Assembly (NCBI RefSeq): GCF_900156075.1
Contig: NZ_FTMM01000013.1
Coordinates: 1 to 64,000, forward strand
DNA length: 64,000 nt
Source: Chryseobacterium sp. RU37D
GTDB taxonomy: Bacteria; Bacteroidota; Bacteroidia; Flavobacteriales; Weeksellaceae
Reading direction: 5' to 3'
The position numbers and the translations under genes were made by a program. Shown piece after piece: positions 18,058 to 27,029 of this stretch. The notes beneath the pieces are model-generated. The model saw nothing but the letters and a program-made list of their open reading frames with translations, did no database searches and was not told where the DNA came from. Numbering within the stretch: the stretch's first letter is position 1; every line of letters begins with the position of its first letter.

Positions 18058-20160
18058 ATGAAGAAGAAAGTACTTTCCGTTCTCAGTTTATTCGGAGTTT
18101 TGTGGATGAATGCGCAGGAAAAAGATACTCTTAATCAGACGAAAATAGAAGAAGTTGTCGTTACGGGGCAATATATGCAGCAATCAATTAATAAATCCAT
18201 TTATAAAGTTGAGGTCATTGATGCACAACAGATTAAAAATATGGCAGCTACCAATGCAGCTGAGGTTTTAAATCAATCTTTGAATATACAGATCACTCCG
18301 GACACAAACTCAGGAAATTCTACGGCTAATATGATGGGATTGGGTGGGGACTATGTGAAGATATTAATAGACAATATTCCAGTGGTTGGCGATACAGGAT
18401 TAGGAAGTAATATTGACCTTACCAAGCTGAGCTTGAGCAATATCGAAAGAATTGAGATCGTAAAGGGAAGCATGGGTGTTGAATACGGAAATGGAGCTTT
18501 GGCCGGTGTTATCAACATTATTACGAAAAAAAGCAATACAAAAAAATTAAGTATCAGAGCAGCTTTACAAGAAGAAACGGTAAGGGATAACTACAATCTT
18601 AGGAAAAGAGGACAGGGAAGACATATTCAGAATGTAAATGTAGTGTATAATTTTAATGAAAACTGGTTCACGAATATCAGTTTCAACCATAACCAATTCA
18701 TGGGGTATGAAGGTGAAAAGCAAGGTTATAAATACTTCGGGCAGGATAACCAGAGAGGATACGAATGGAACCCCAAAGACCAGTACGAAGCCAATGCGCT
18801 GATAAGATATTCTAAAAATAAGACTTCACTTTTCTATAAGGTTTCCTATTTAAATGAGACATTCAATTATTACAACCCGAAAGTCGACAGAATTCCTTTA
18901 AATGACGGTCAGGGAGGGGTTGCTTACCAAAGTTTAGACAGAAATTATAATACAGAAAGATGGCTGTATCAGTTCAATATTCAGACGAATCTTGGCCATA
19001 TAAGATATATCGGGGATTTTTCTTATCAAAATCAGGACAGGAAATTCTATGATTACAACTACGACATTCCCAACCGCACAAAAGATCCAAATTATAACGA
19101 ACAATCCTATTATAAAACCGATGTAATCTATTCCAGAGGAATGTTCAGCAATTTCCTTGACAGTAAAACTTTTGATTTCCAGTTAGGTTACGAACTAGAT
19201 CATACCAATGGCTACGCAGCTTTAATTGCCGGGGAATTTGACGGAAATAATGTAAAGAGAAAAATCTTCACATACGGTACTTTTCTTTCCGCAGAATGGA
19301 ATGTTTCAGATCAATTTTCATTAAGACCGGGAGTCAGGTTATCGGTGAGCAACAGTTTTGACAATCAGTTTAATTATTCACTTTCAGCAAGATACAAAAC
19401 ATCGGAAAATTCTAATCTAAGAGGGGTCTTCGGTACAGCAAACCGTTATCCGACTTATGATGAATTATTCACATATTTCGTAAATGTCAATCATGATATT
19501 CAGGGAAATCCGAATCTGAAGCCGGAAAACGGATATTCCGCAGGTCTATTCTGGGATCAGGGCTTTGATATGGGAAGCGGTTGGAAATTCAATTATAATC
19601 TGGAGACATTATATGTTGACCTCGATGATAAAATTGAAAATGTAATGGTGGTAAGGCCTTCCACTTACAAATATATGAACCTGGATAAATACAGAAGCTT
19701 ATTATTCGGGGCTAATGCCAATATCGTAAAAGACCGATTTTCTTTAGGAGTAAGAACTTCCCTGAACGGAATTTCTGTTTCCAAGCAGGAAATGGATGTA
19801 AAAACTCCCAATGAATTTCAGTATAATTTCCAGGTTGGTGCTAATACTTCTTATCAGATTGAGAAAACAAAAACAGTATTCAACCTTTATTACAAATTTA
19901 CAGGGCCTTCAAGAATTTATATCATTGAAAATGAAACTCTTAGATTGGCCAAAACAGACGGTTTCCACATGATGGATTTTATCGTAAGCCAGCCTTTCTG
20001 GAAAGATCGCCTTGAATTGTCTGTAGGGGTGAAAAATATATTTGATGTGACCACGATCAACAGTACAAACAGCACAGCTTCAGCTCACAATGTGGCAACC
20101 GACCGCCTGAATTTGTATTACGGAAGAAGCTATTTCGCAAGATTAATGTATCAATTTTAA
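18058..20160 (+). CDS. TonB-dependent outer-membrane heme receptor
   Basis: The 700-residue protein has a signal peptide (about 1-19, ending NAQ), a TonB-box-like KIEEVVVTGQY, a plug domain (VEYGNGALAGVINIITKK, about 140-158) and a 22-strand-type barrel ending in an aromatic residue (YFARLMYQF). It imports a ligand across the outer membrane using TonB/ExbBD energy. Heme is inferred from the downstream HmuY-like lipoprotein, HmuTUV and HmuS genes, starting with HmuY only 12 nt after the stop. Siderophore import is the alternative. The upstream palindromes suggest iron-responsive repression. Confidence 0.9.
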   Translation: MKKKVLSVLSLFGVLWMNAQEKDTLNQTKIEEVVVTGQYMQQSINKSIYKVEVIDAQQIKNMAATNAAEVLNQSLNIQITPDTNSGNSTANMMGLGGDYVKILIDNIPVVGDTGLGSNIDLTKLSLSNIERIEIVKGSMGVEYGNGALAGVINIITKKSNTKKLSIRAALQEETVRDNYNLRKRGQGRHIQNVNVVYNFNENWFTNISFNHNQFMGYEGEKQGYKYFGQDNQRGYEWNPKDQYEANALIRYSKNKTSLFYKVSYLNETFNYYNPKVDRIPLNDGQGGVAYQSLDRNYNTERWLYQFNIQTNLGHIRYIGDFSYQNQDRKFYDYNYDIPNRTKDPNYNEQSYYKTDVIYSRGMFSNFLDSKTFDFQLGYELDHTNGYAALIAGEFDGNNVKRKIFTYGTFLSAEWNVSDQFSLRPGVRLSVSNSFDNQFNYSLSARYKTSENSNLRGVFGTANRYPTYDELFTYFVNVNHDIQGNPNLKPENGYSAGLFWDQGFDMGSGWKFNYNLETLYVDLDDKIENVMVVRPSTYKYMNLDKYRSLLFGANANIVKDRFSLGVRTSLNGISVSKQEMDVKTPNEFQYNFQVGANTSYQIEKTKTVFNLYYKFTGPSRIYIIENETLRLAKTDGFHMMDFIVSQPFWKDRLELSVGVKNIFDVTTINSTNSTASAHNVATDRLNLYYGRSYFARLMYQF

Positions 20161-20172
20161 AAAACTAACCTT

Positions 20173-21291
20173 ATGAAATATTTAAAAATACTTTCCCTTT
20201 CCTTAGTTATTGCTTTGCAGTCCTGCTTTTCTGCAGATGAAGATCCTGTAGCTGTTCCGCCTGCAACCGGGGCTACGGCGGAACCTTTCGTGGGAGGAGC
20301 AACTGAGCCCAATCAGATTTGGATTGATTTAAGTGATGTTGATCCTACAACTCAGAAATTAAGACCACAGAAAACCAATCTCAGAACCGATTGGGAACTA
20401 GGATTTTACAACGGGAATGAATTCCGTGTGGTGATTAATGGAGCCATTGGGATGGCAGTAGCAAAAATTCCTAATGCCACCAATATTAATACTGTGAAAG
20501 CAGCCGATGTATCCGCTTTAACGAGTGTTGTACAAATCGGAACATTCACTGCTTCTAATCTGCAATATGTTGATAATCCGGACGGAAATTTCCTAACCCA
20601 AACTACAGGTATCGCAGAAATCAAGGTTAATGATGCAGAAAATGCCGTATATCTTGTGAATATGGGAAAAACAATCCCAACAGGGACAGTGGCAGCGGGA
20701 TCAGTTTCATTAACCGGAGAATCCAGAGGATGGAAAAAAATACAGGTTTTAAGAGCTAATAACGGATATAAATTAAGATATGCCGATTTAGATGATCCCC
20801 AATATAAAGAATATACCATCACAAAAAATTCTGATTTCAATTTTAATTTTTTCAGTCTTAAAAACGGGGCGCCTGTAGAAATTCAGCCTAAAAAAGATCA
20901 TTGGGATATTGCATTTACCACATTTACAAACGAAGTGTTTTTAGGCCCGGGACAAAGCGCGGGAAGCTATTTCTATGCAGATTTTATCCTCACCAATATG
21001 GTAAGCGGCGTAGGTGCCTATCAGGTGGATATTGCCTCAAACCAGACATTGGATCAGGCTTATGGTGCATTTAGATTAAGTGATGTTGATCAGTCTAAAT
21101 TAATCTTCAACGATCACAGGGCAATCGGCGACAAATGGCGTACAACAACCGGTCCGAACGGTGCTCAGCCCTACAGCAACAGGTTCTTTGTCATAAAAGA
21201 CGCAGAAGGATTCTACTACAAAGTAAGATTCAATGCCATGACAAAAGATGGGGTGCGTGGTTATCCTAATTTTGAATTCGAACCTTTATAA
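20173..21291 (+). CDS. HmuY-family heme-binding lipoprotein
   Basis: The 372-residue product has a lipoprotein signal (lipobox LQSC, Cys at about 17). HmuY-like segments occur at DWELGFYNGNEFRVVINGA (about 76) and DHWDIAFTTFTNEVF (about 242), matching the W(E/D)(L/I)AF core of HmuY domains. In Porphyromonas, HmuY takes heme from host proteins and hands it to HmuR; the gene order here matches. It is longer than the about 215-residue Porphyromonas protein, as in many flavobacterial relatives. The hmuT-like gene starts 23 nt later. Confidence 0.85.
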   Translation: MKYLKILSLSLVIALQSCFSADEDPVAVPPATGATAEPFVGGATEPNQIWIDLSDVDPTTQKLRPQKTNLRTDWELGFYNGNEFRVVINGAIGMAVAKIPNATNINTVKAADVSALTSVVQIGTFTASNLQYVDNPDGNFLTQTTGIAEIKVNDAENAVYLVNMGKTIPTGTVAAGSVSLTGESRGWKKIQVLRANNGYKLRYADLDDPQYKEYTITKNSDFNFNFFSLKNGAPVEIQPKKDHWDIAFTTFTNEVFLGPGQSAGSYFYADFILTNMVSGVGAYQVDIASNQTLDQAYGAFRLSDVDQSKLIFNDHRAIGDKWRTTTGPNGAQPYSNRFFVIKDAEGFYYKVRFNAMTKDGVRGYPNFEFEPL

Positions 21292-21314
21292 AATAAATCA
21301 AATAATAGTATATC

Positions 21315-22193
21315 ATGAAAAAATTCATTTTGGCGGCCTCTGTTCTGGTGGCAGTATATTCATGCAAAAAAGAAACAGGAGTAAAGGCTGAAAATAATAC
21401 AGAAACGTCTTCAGAAACACCAAAATCCAACAATAAAATCGTTACCCTTAACGGAGGAATTACCGAAATCATAGCGGCTTTAGGTCACGAAAAAGAAATC
21501 GTAGGAACAGACGTTACCAGCACGTATCCGGAATCTCTGAAGGCTACAGCAAAAAATCTTGGCCATGTAAGATCAATGACTATTGAGCCGATTATGGCAG
21601 TTTCTCCAACGCTGATTTTAGCTTCAGATAAAGACATCAACCCGGAATTAATGGGAAAAATCCAGGCTTCAAAAATCCAGACGGAAGTTTTTAAGCAGGA
21701 ATTTACTGTTGACGGAACCAAGAAATTAATCGCAGACGTAGCAAAAGCTATCGGAAGTACAGATTATCAAAAGCTTAACGATAAGATTGATGAAGATTTA
21801 AAACAAATTCAGTCAATCACTAAAAAACCAAAAGTATTATTCATCTACGCCAGAGGAAATATGCTGATGGTTTCGGGCAAAAACACACCAATGGCCTCCC
21901 TGATCGAAATTGCAGGCGGCGAAAATGCAGTCAACGATTTTGAAGACTTCAAACCTTTAACTCCGGAAGCGGTGGTAAAAGCAAATCCTGATGTATTATT
22001 CTTCTTCACAAGCGGATTAGAGGGTGTCGGCGGAAACGAAGGGGCCTTGAAAATGCCGGGCATATCACAAACCAATGCCGGTAAAAATAAAAAGATCATT
22101 GCTATGGACGGAGGCTTGGTTTCAAGCTTTGGGCCAAGATTAGGGGAGGCTGCTGTAGGACTAAACAAACTTTTAATTGAAAACACAAAGTAA
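21315..22193 (+). CDS. hmuT: Heme ABC transporter substrate-binding lipoprotein
   Basis: The 292-residue product has a lipobox (VYSC, Cys about 17) and a class III binding-protein fold: KIVTLNGGITEIIAALGHEKEIVG at the start, then VRSMTIEPIMAVSPTLILAS, and LIEIAGGENAVNDF at the second lobe. It is expected to receive heme in the periplasm and deliver it to the FecCD-type permease. The 3' end overlaps the permease start by 17 nt, indicating coupled translation. Vitamin B12 or siderophore binding is less likely given the hmuS gene downstream. Confidence 0.88.
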   Translation: MKKFILAASVLVAVYSCKKETGVKAENNTETSSETPKSNNKIVTLNGGITEIIAALGHEKEIVGTDVTSTYPESLKATAKNLGHVRSMTIEPIMAVSPTLILASDKDINPELMGKIQASKIQTEVFKQEFTVDGTKKLIADVAKAIGSTDYQKLNDKIDEDLKQIQSITKKPKVLFIYARGNMLMVSGKNTPMASLIEIAGGENAVNDFEDFKPLTPEAVVKANPDVLFFFTSGLEGVGGNEGALKMPGISQTNAGKNKKIIAMDGGLVSSFGPRLGEAAVGLNKLLIENTK

Positions 22194-23220
22194 ATTATAC
22201 GTTTACATCATTATAAGTGCCATACTGCTGATTATCATAGCAGTATGGTCACTTAACACTGGAGTTTATGACTTCGGTGGCCAATCTGCGTTTAAAATTT
22301 TAGGAAAAATAATAAAAGGTGACCCAGGTTTGTCTCTGAGTGATAAATACGTGATTTTGGACGTAAGAGCGGCCAGAATTATCATGGCGATACTTATCGG
22401 AAGTATGCTTGCTGTTTCAGGCACGAGCCTGCAGGGGCTGTTTAAAAACCCTCTTGCAACGGGAGATTTGATAGGATTGACTTCGGGGGCAACTTTACTG
22501 GCAGCCATTGTTATTGTGTTGGGAGGGCATTTCAAGCAGTATCTTCCTGAAGCTGTGCAATTTGCATTGGTGGGTATTGCGGCATTTATCGGCTCTTTTT
22601 TATCGATGCTGCTGGTTTACAGGATATCAACAAGCGGTGGAAAAACCAATGTTGCTATGATGCTTTTGACGGGAGTTGCCATTACAGCCATCGGTTTTTC
22701 TATTACTGGTTTTTTGATTTATATTTCTAAAGATGACCAGTTAAGAGACTTAACCTTTTGGAATTTAGGAAGTTTGGCGGCCGCAACCTGGACGAAGAAT
22801 ATTATTTTAGGAATCGTTCTGATCATTTCATACATCATTTTATTGCCGAAAGGTAAAGCTTTGAATGCAATGATGTTAGGTGAAAAAGACGCACAGCATT
22901 TAGGCATCAATGTCGAAAGATTAAAGAAACAAATTATTATCATCACAGCGTTAATGGTGGGAAGTTCCGTTGCATTTTCGGGGACCATTGGTTTTGTAGG
23001 CCTTATTGTACCTTATATTTTAAGGCTTTTGTTTAAATCAAATTATGCGTTTATTCTCCCATTATCATCGATTTGCGGAAGTATTTTGCTGTTAATAGCC
23101 GACACATTCAGCAGAAGCATTGTTGAACCTTCGGAACTGCCGATCGGGACTCTGACGGCCTTGATGGGAGGTCCTATTTTCATCGCGATTTTAATTAAGT
23201 TCAAAAAATCATTGTCATGA
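22177..23220 (+). CDS. hmuU: FecCD-family heme ABC transporter permease
   Basis: The 347-residue protein has about ten hydrophobic helices and the FecCD hallmarks SGTSLQGLFKNPLATGDLIG and GTIGFVGLIVPYILRLL. It forms the inner-membrane channel with HmuV. The only start that retains the first helix is a TTG at 22177 inside hmuT; the first in-frame ATG (22384) would remove one and a half helices. The stop overlaps the ATPase start (ATGA). Confidence 0.9.
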   Translation: MKTQSKLYVYIIISAILLIIIAVWSLNTGVYDFGGQSAFKILGKIIKGDPGLSLSDKYVILDVRAARIIMAILIGSMLAVSGTSLQGLFKNPLATGDLIGLTSGATLLAAIVIVLGGHFKQYLPEAVQFALVGIAAFIGSFLSMLLVYRISTSGGKTNVAMMLLTGVAITAIGFSITGFLIYISKDDQLRDLTFWNLGSLAAATWTKNIILGIVLIISYIILLPKGKALNAMMLGEKDAQHLGINVERLKKQIIIITALMVGSSVAFSGTIGFVGLIVPYILRLLFKSNYAFILPLSSICGSILLLIADTFSRSIVEPSELPIGTLTALMGGPIFIAILIKFKKSLS

Positions 23221-23987
23221 TAAAGGCGCATCAGATTAGTTACAAACACAAAGAATTCCATATTCTGGATTCTGTTGATGTTCATCTAGAGTATGGTGAA
23301 TTTTTAGCCATTGTCGGTCCAAACGGAGCCGGAAAGTCAAGCCTGTTGAGTGTTCTTGCGAATGAGGTGAAATCAAAGCAAAAGATTTTATTTAAAGATA
23401 AAAACATAGTAGAATGGGAAATCCGGGATTTGTCGAAGCATAAGGCAAAATTTTCCCAGCACAACAGCAATGATATTCCGCTTGAGGTGAAGGATGTCGT
23501 GATGATGGGGCGTTACCCGTATTTCGATGCTCAACCTAGACAGGAAGATCATGAAGCCATGAACAGTATGATGTACGAAACAGATGTCTTTCACTTAAAA
23601 GACAGAGAATATAATATATTGTCCGGCGGGGAAAAACAACGTGTGCATCTTTCAAGAGTAATGGCTCAATTGCAGAATGAAATTGCCCATAAACTTGTTT
23701 TTTTGGATGAACCATTAAATAATTTGGATGTAAAACATCAATACAAAGCGTTAGAAATAATTAAAAATTTTACTAAAAAAGCCAATTCAGCGATTGTTGT
23801 TCTTCATGATCTAAATCTGGCGGCAGAGTTTGCTGATAAAATTTTACTAATGAAATCAGGAAAAGTTTCCGCATACGGAACCCCGGAAGAGGTTTTCACG
23901 GCTGAAAATATCAGTGAAGCCTACAATTTTCCCTGCATCATTTGTGACCATCCAATTACCAATAACCCAATGATTGTTTTTGGATAA
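23217..23987 (+). CDS. hmuV: Heme ABC transporter ATP-binding protein
   Basis: This is a 256-residue ABC ATPase with Walker A GPNGAGKSS (about 34-42), the Q-loop region, the signature LSGGEKQRVHLSRVMAQL, Walker B LVFLDEPLNNLD and the switch His in VVLHDLNLA. It powers heme import with HmuU. It starts within the hmuU stop codon (4-nt overlap). The next gene, hmuS, is 120 nt away across an A-rich spacer. Confidence 0.92.
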   Translation: MIKAHQISYKHKEFHILDSVDVHLEYGEFLAIVGPNGAGKSSLLSVLANEVKSKQKILFKDKNIVEWEIRDLSKHKAKFSQHNSNDIPLEVKDVVMMGRYPYFDAQPRQEDHEAMNSMMYETDVFHLKDREYNILSGGEKQRVHLSRVMAQLQNEIAHKLVFLDEPLNNLDVKHQYKALEIIKNFTKKANSAIVVLHDLNLAAEFADKILLMKSGKVSAYGTPEEVFTAENISEAYNFPCIICDHPITNNPMIVFG

Positions 23988-24107
23988 TATGAAAGACAAG
24001 ATTTAAAAATATGAGCTTAAAACTTCACCAGTCCACGTGGAGGAAAAATAAAAAAAGGAAAAAAAAATAACAAAAATTATAGAATTTAACCATAAAAAAA
24101 TAAAATA

Positions 24108-25136
24108 ATGAACACATTAGTTAATGATTTAAAAGAAAAATGGGAAGCTTTAAAAGCTCAGAATCCACATATGAGAATCAGAAATGCAGCTGCAGAACTT
24201 GGAGTAAGCGAAGCTGAGCTGTTAGCAACCAATATCGGAGAAGGAGTAACTATCTTGAAGCCTGAGTTTCAGAATATTCTGACGGAAGTTGAGCAGTTAG
24301 GAAAAGTGATGGCTCTTACCCGTAATGATGAATGCGTTCACGAAAGAAAAGGAACTTATCTGAACGGCGATTTCAGCAGTCCGCACGCACAGCTTTTCGT
24401 AGGAGAAGATATCGATTTAAGAATTTTCTTAAACCACTGGAAATTTGTTTTTGCTGTGGTGGAAGGTGACAAAAAAAGCTTACAGTTTTTCGGAAAAGAC
24501 GGATTGGCATTGCATAAAATTTACTTAACAAAAGACAGCAATGAAGCGGCTTTTGAACCAATTGTTGAAAAATTCAAGGCGGAAGATCAGAACCAGACGT
24601 TGGAATTTGAAACCGTAGCTCCAAAAGCTCCTGAAAAAGCAGATTCTGAAATCGATGTGGAAGGTTTCCAAAAAGCATGGACAGAATTGAAAGATACCCA
24701 CGATTTCTTCATGATGACCAGAAAATTCGGGGTGAGCAGAACGCAGGCTTTGAGGCTGGCTCCTGAAGGTTTTGCTAAAAAAATCGACAACGCAAAAGTG
24801 GTAAATGTGCTGGAAGATGCTTCTGAAAAAGAGCTTCCGATCATGATTTTTGTAGGAAACAGAGGGATCATCCAGATTCATACTGGAAATGTGAAAAAAA
24901 CGCTTTGGCATCAGCAGTGGTTCAATGTAATGGATCCGGATTTCAACCTTCACCTTGACGTAACAAAAATCGCTGAAGCATGGATCGTAAAAAAGCCGAC
25001 CGAAGATGGTGAAGTAACGGCAATCGAAGTATTCAATAAAGAAGGGGATTTCATCGTGCAGTTTTTCGGAAAAAGAAAGCCGGGAATCCCGGAATTGCAA
25101 GAGTGGAAAGACCTTGTAGCGAATTTAGAGAAATAA
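24108..25136 (+). CDS. hmuS: Hemin-degrading factor / cytoplasmic heme carrier HmuS
   Basis: The 342-residue protein belongs to the HemS/HmuS/ChuX family, which binds cytoplasmic heme and in some members releases iron. Two homologous halves are visible: LKEKWEALKAQNPHMRIRNAAAELGVSEAELLA (about 8-40) is echoed by FQKAWTELKDTHDFFMMTRKFGVSRTQALRLA (about 189-220). The length equals typical HmuS. It follows the importer and ends at a terminator (25151-25189). Whether it degrades heme cannot be told from sequence. Confidence 0.92.
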   Translation: MNTLVNDLKEKWEALKAQNPHMRIRNAAAELGVSEAELLATNIGEGVTILKPEFQNILTEVEQLGKVMALTRNDECVHERKGTYLNGDFSSPHAQLFVGEDIDLRIFLNHWKFVFAVVEGDKKSLQFFGKDGLALHKIYLTKDSNEAAFEPIVEKFKAEDQNQTLEFETVAPKAPEKADSEIDVEGFQKAWTELKDTHDFFMMTRKFGVSRTQALRLAPEGFAKKIDNAKVVNVLEDASEKELPIMIFVGNRGIIQIHTGNVKKTLWHQQWFNVMDPDFNLHLDVTKIAEAWIVKKPTEDGEVTAIEVFNKEGDFIVQFFGKRKPGIPELQEWKDLVANLEK

Positions 25137-25150
25137 ATAGTTAGATAGTT

Positions 25151-25189
25151 TTAAGGCCGTTTTGTTTTTTTGCAGACGGCTTTTTTTAA
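25151..25189 (+). terminator. Intrinsic terminator after hmuS
   Basis: AAGGCCGT and ACGGCTT form the stem (one bulge) around a T-rich loop, with a run of seven T after it. The following 145 nt are AT-rich with CACGAAT-type repeats (25196-25230) and no gene. Confidence 0.7.
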
Positions 25190-25337
25190 TTTAAACACGA
25201 ATAGCACGAATTTTTTTCACGAATGACACAATTGATTTTGGTTAAACATTAAGTTGTTAATGGTTAAACTTAAATTAAGGTCAAAAAATAAAATTATATT
25301 GTGATATTTGTGAAAACTTTAGTGTTAAAAAATAAAA

Positions 25338-26210
25338 ATGAAAAATATTTTCATCGCGATATTGCTTGCTGGCTTTTGTTCATTACATGCACAAAACTTT
25401 AAAGCGTATCAATTTTACGATCAAAAAGGAAAGGAAATCAAAATTGAAAAACTGGTTAAGGAATTAGCAGATTATGACGTGGTTTTCTTTGGTGAAAATC
25501 ATAATAATTCCATCAACCACTGGCTTCAGCTGAAGATTACGGAAACTTTATATGAAAAGAAAAACGGACAGATTATTTTGGGAGCGGAAATGTTTGAAAG
25601 GGATAACCAATCACAATTAAATCAATATTTGAGCGGAAAATTTGATGCTAAAACGTTAAAAGATTCAGCCCGTTTATGGAATAATTTTACAACAGATTAT
25701 AAGCCTCTGGTCGATTTTGCGAAAGCTAAAAAACTGAGTTTCATTGCAACCAATATTCCCAGAAAATATGCTTCCCAAACCGCAAAAGAGGGCTTGGAAT
25801 CTCTAAATAATTTAACGGAAAAAGAGAAAGTTTATATTGCTCAATTACCTATTAAAGTTACTTTAGATACGCCCGGTTATCCTGAAATGAAAACCATGAT
25901 GGGAGATCACGCAGACGGTACAAAAGTGATGAATTTTATTTCTGCTCAGGCAACAAAAGATGCGACAATGGCAGAATCTATTATGAAAAACCTCCAAACC
26001 GGGAAAACATTCATTCATTACAACGGAAATTATCACAGCAAAGAATTTGGCGGAATTTACTGGTATATTAAGCAGAAAAATCCAAATCTGAAAATGGCGG
26101 TAATCTCTGTTTTTGAATCAGAAGACCCAAAGTTAAAAGTGCCTGAAAAAGAGTATAAGCCCACGAATTTTAATCTGATTATCCCAAGTGATATGACGAA
26201 AACGTATTAG
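25338..26210 (+). CDS. ChaN-family (DUF399) heme/iron-related exported protein
   Basis: The 290-residue product has a signal peptide (KNIFIAILLAGFCSLHAQ). The Tiki/ChaN pattern is visible: VVFFGENHNNSINHWLQL (about 50), ILGAEMFERDNQ, LSFIATNIPRKYA and KTFIHYNGNYHSKEFGGIYWYI. ChaN of Campylobacter is an iron-regulated lipoprotein that binds heme pairs; here a plain signal peptide seems more likely, since there is no lipobox Cys in place (the Cys at about 14 is followed by SLHAQ). Its position directly after hmuS supports a role in heme uptake, though 200 nt and a terminator separate them. Confidence 0.82.
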   Translation: MKNIFIAILLAGFCSLHAQNFKAYQFYDQKGKEIKIEKLVKELADYDVVFFGENHNNSINHWLQLKITETLYEKKNGQIILGAEMFERDNQSQLNQYLSGKFDAKTLKDSARLWNNFTTDYKPLVDFAKAKKLSFIATNIPRKYASQTAKEGLESLNNLTEKEKVYIAQLPIKVTLDTPGYPEMKTMMGDHADGTKVMNFISAQATKDATMAESIMKNLQTGKTFIHYNGNYHSKEFGGIYWYIKQKNPNLKMAVISVFESEDPKLKVPEKEYKPTNFNLIIPSDMTKTY

Positions 26211-26269
26211 AAGAGCCAAGTAAAAAGAATAAAGTTTGGGAATAGCAACTTTAATAACATCAATAGGGG

Positions 26270-26289
26270 CGGGCTTTAGCCCGTTTTTT
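26270..26289 (+). terminator. Intrinsic terminator after the ChaN-like gene
   Basis: CGGGC-TTTA-GCCCG followed by six T. Short GC-rich stem in an AT-rich gap. Confidence 0.85.
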
Positions 26290-26362
26290 AAGGTCAAAAA
26301 TTCAAATTGGTTTTAACCAAAACATAATTACATTAATTATATTTGTACAACATTCAAAATAA

Positions 26363-26992
26363 ATGAAAAATTTACCTCTTTTATTCATCCTTTTTATCGG
26401 TCTTGTTAATGCTCAGAAATTATCTCAGAACGAAATTTCTCTCATTAATCAGGGAGATGTAAATTCAGCACTACCGATCTATCAGACAACCGATGAAAAT
26501 CAGCATAAAACATTATTAAGCCTTTCCACAGAAATTAATCCGCTTGATAAAAACACGGCCGTTTTGGTTAAAAGGATGAAAGAATCTCTGCTTTCAACAG
26601 ACGGCGGAGTGGGAATTGCGGCGCCTCAGGTCGGAATTAACAGGAAAATTATCTGGGTTCAGCGTTTTGATAAAGAAGGCGAACCTTTGGAATATTTCAT
26701 TAATCCTGTAATTGTCTGGAGGTCAGAACTGCAGAATCTCGGCCCGGAAGGCGATTTATCAATTCCTGATTTCAGAGACCAGTTTTACAGGAGCAAAGTG
26801 ATTCAATTAGAATATGTTGATTTAAAAGGACAGAAATATTCGGAAATTGTAGAAGGCTTTACAGCTGTTATTTTCCAGCATGAAATCGACCATCTTTTCG
26901 GAATTTTAATTTCGGATAAAAAAGAAAAAGAAAAAAACGATTCTTATAAAAAGGTGGATGCCTTCAAGAAAAGTGATTCTGTGACGGGATAA
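26363..26992 (+). CDS. Exported peptide-deformylase homologue with altered metal site
   Basis: The 209-residue protein belongs to the polypeptide deformylase fold. Motif 1 is GVGIAAPQVG (82-91) and motif 3 is HEIDH (173-177), both intact. Motif 2, normally EGCLSxP, reads EGDLSIP (129-135), so the metal-binding Cys is replaced by Asp131. Residues 1-17 form a signal peptide (PLLFILFIGLVNAQ), which ordinary cytoplasmic Def lacks. It is therefore unlikely to be the housekeeping deformylase. It may still bind a metal through Asp/His/His and hydrolyse another amide, or be inactive. A convergent terminator follows at 27002-27025. Confidence 0.85.
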   Translation: MKNLPLLFILFIGLVNAQKLSQNEISLINQGDVNSALPIYQTTDENQHKTLLSLSTEINPLDKNTAVLVKRMKESLLSTDGGVGIAAPQVGINRKIIWVQRFDKEGEPLEYFINPVIVWRSELQNLGPEGDLSIPDFRDQFYRSKVIQLEYVDLKGQKYSEIVEGFTAVIFQHEIDHLFGILISDKKEKEKNDSYKKVDAFKKSDSVTG

Positions 26993-27001
26993 AAAATAGA
27001 T

Positions 27002-27025
27002 AAACCCCATTGAACGATGGGGTTT
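27002..27025. terminator. Bidirectional terminator between the deformylase homologue and lipB
   Basis: AAACCCCAT-TGAACG-ATGGGGTTT is a perfect 9-bp stem between convergent genes. It marks the probable 3' end of the trp-lipB transcript on the minus strand. Confidence 0.85.
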
Positions 27026-27029
27026 GAGC

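Noticed and set aside
24011-24070. Short Lys-rich ATG frame between hmuV and hmuS
   Set aside because: 19 residues ending in poly-Lys, caused by an A-rich spacer; no sign of selection.
24525-25100. 191-codon minus-strand frame opposite hmuS
   Set aside because: It is long but lies fully opposite a well-conserved gene and has a Phe/Cys/His-rich composition typical of antisense translation.
25196-25230. Repeated CACGAAT words considered as a possible CRISPR-like array
   Set aside because: Units are only about 7 nt with irregular spacing and no spacers; simple AT-rich repetition.
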